Shown piece after piece: positions 50,793 to 50,965 of a stretch of DNA of 50,965 bases. The stretch is taken from contig JAJUHC010000020.1 of assembly GCA_029268065.1 (NCBI GenBank), positions 1 through 50,965 of the forward strand, given 5' to 3'. The notes below the pieces were generated by a model. The model was not told where the DNA came from, ran no database searches, and worked only from the letters and a program-made list of their open reading frames with translations. A program made the position numbers and the translations under genes. The stretch's first letter is position 1, and every line of letters starts with the position of its first letter. The stretch comes from Clostridiales bacterium (GTDB taxonomy: Bacteria; Bacillota; Clostridia; Oscillospirales; Oscillospiraceae).

Positions 50793-50965
50793 AGCGCCCC
50801 GCCTCATTTCGAGGCGGGGCGCTGGAGCGTGTCGAAAAAGTCTTTCGACACGCTTCCAGGGGGTATCCAATACCCCCTGGATACGAGCCTCACGGCTCGA
50901 TACCCCCGGTCGCGCACAATTGCGCGGGATAATGTATTTTTCCGGCGTACACGCCGCCGGAAAAA
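50793..50965 (-). repeat. R1 element copy 4, cut by the window end
   Basis: Reverse orientation. The hairpin AGCGCCCCGCCTC-loop-complement at 50793-50823 is followed directly by the core at 50824, which runs through the hairpin chain (GTCGAAA, GGGGGTA, GAGCC, CGCGCAATTG, CCGGCG) and leaves the window. By analogy, the hairpin should recur just outside. Same subfamily as copy 2. Confidence 0.82.

Overview
The window reads as a moderately GC-rich, anaerobic Firmicutes genome of the Clostridia type. The evidence is a spore photoproduct lyase, a rubredoxin plus flavodiiron-protein oxygen/NO defence pair, many S-layer homology (SLH) proteins together with a CsaB-type pyruvyl transferase (the enzyme that makes the wall ligand for SLH domains), AGGAGG ribosome-binding sites throughout, and frequent TTG/GTG starts. 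No rRNA, tRNA, CRISPR array or recognisable transposase was seen.

Layout. 1-562 is the 3' end of a gene for a short helical repeat protein. 563-1086 is a non-coding stretch packed with palindromes: a terminator, copy 1 of a dispersed element (called R1 here), copy 1 of a second repeat (R2) and a perfect 14-bp hairpin. 1087-5911 holds single genes: a metallo-beta-lactamase-fold hydrolase, an unknown protein, a PAP2 phosphatase, an AEC transporter and an exported protein. 5979-17985 is a head-to-tail array of six paralogous secreted SLH proteins on the minus strand. Five carry a trypsin-like (HtrA/S1C-type) domain, and two of those have lost catalytic residues. All carry 1-4 copies of a ~110-residue module marked by the motif PDFGAYFG. 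A transglutaminase-SLH protein follows (18165-19751). 19942-21892 looks like the regulatory remnant of a mobile element: three overlapping small genes, an XRE repressor with three operator-like repeats, and an ImmA-type peptidase. 22270-24167 is a tandem pair of unrecognised paralogs.

24303-31171 contains a URO-D family protein, a PIG-V-like mannosyltransferase, a phosphatase-acetyltransferase fusion, a DUF4330 protein and a glycosyltransferase-CsaB fusion. 31276-36232 is a four-gene operon (tex, pepV-like, HD, MBL). SplB, a J-domain membrane protein, an HD hydrolase, motAB, rubredoxin/flavodiiron protein, a small membrane protein and a three-gene sugar/envelope cluster follow. 45470-49924 is an operon of two VAO-type FAD oxidases flanking a CCG-domain iron-sulfur protein. 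It diverges from a TetR regulator, with a perfect palindromic operator lying on the operon's -10 box.

How parts work together. CsaB pyruvylation of wall polysaccharide would anchor the seven SLH proteins. Rubredoxin would feed electrons to the flavodiiron protein. The TetR protein probably represses the oxidase operon.

Most unusual: the R1 element occurs four times (732-913, 21999-22190, 38082-38266, 50824 to the window edge). Each copy is a chain of about six hairpins whose stems change in compensating pairs between copies. Each of the three complete copies is bracketed on both sides by a near-identical duplicate of a hairpin that differs from copy to copy. This looks like a non-coding mobile element that targets terminator-like hairpins and duplicates them.
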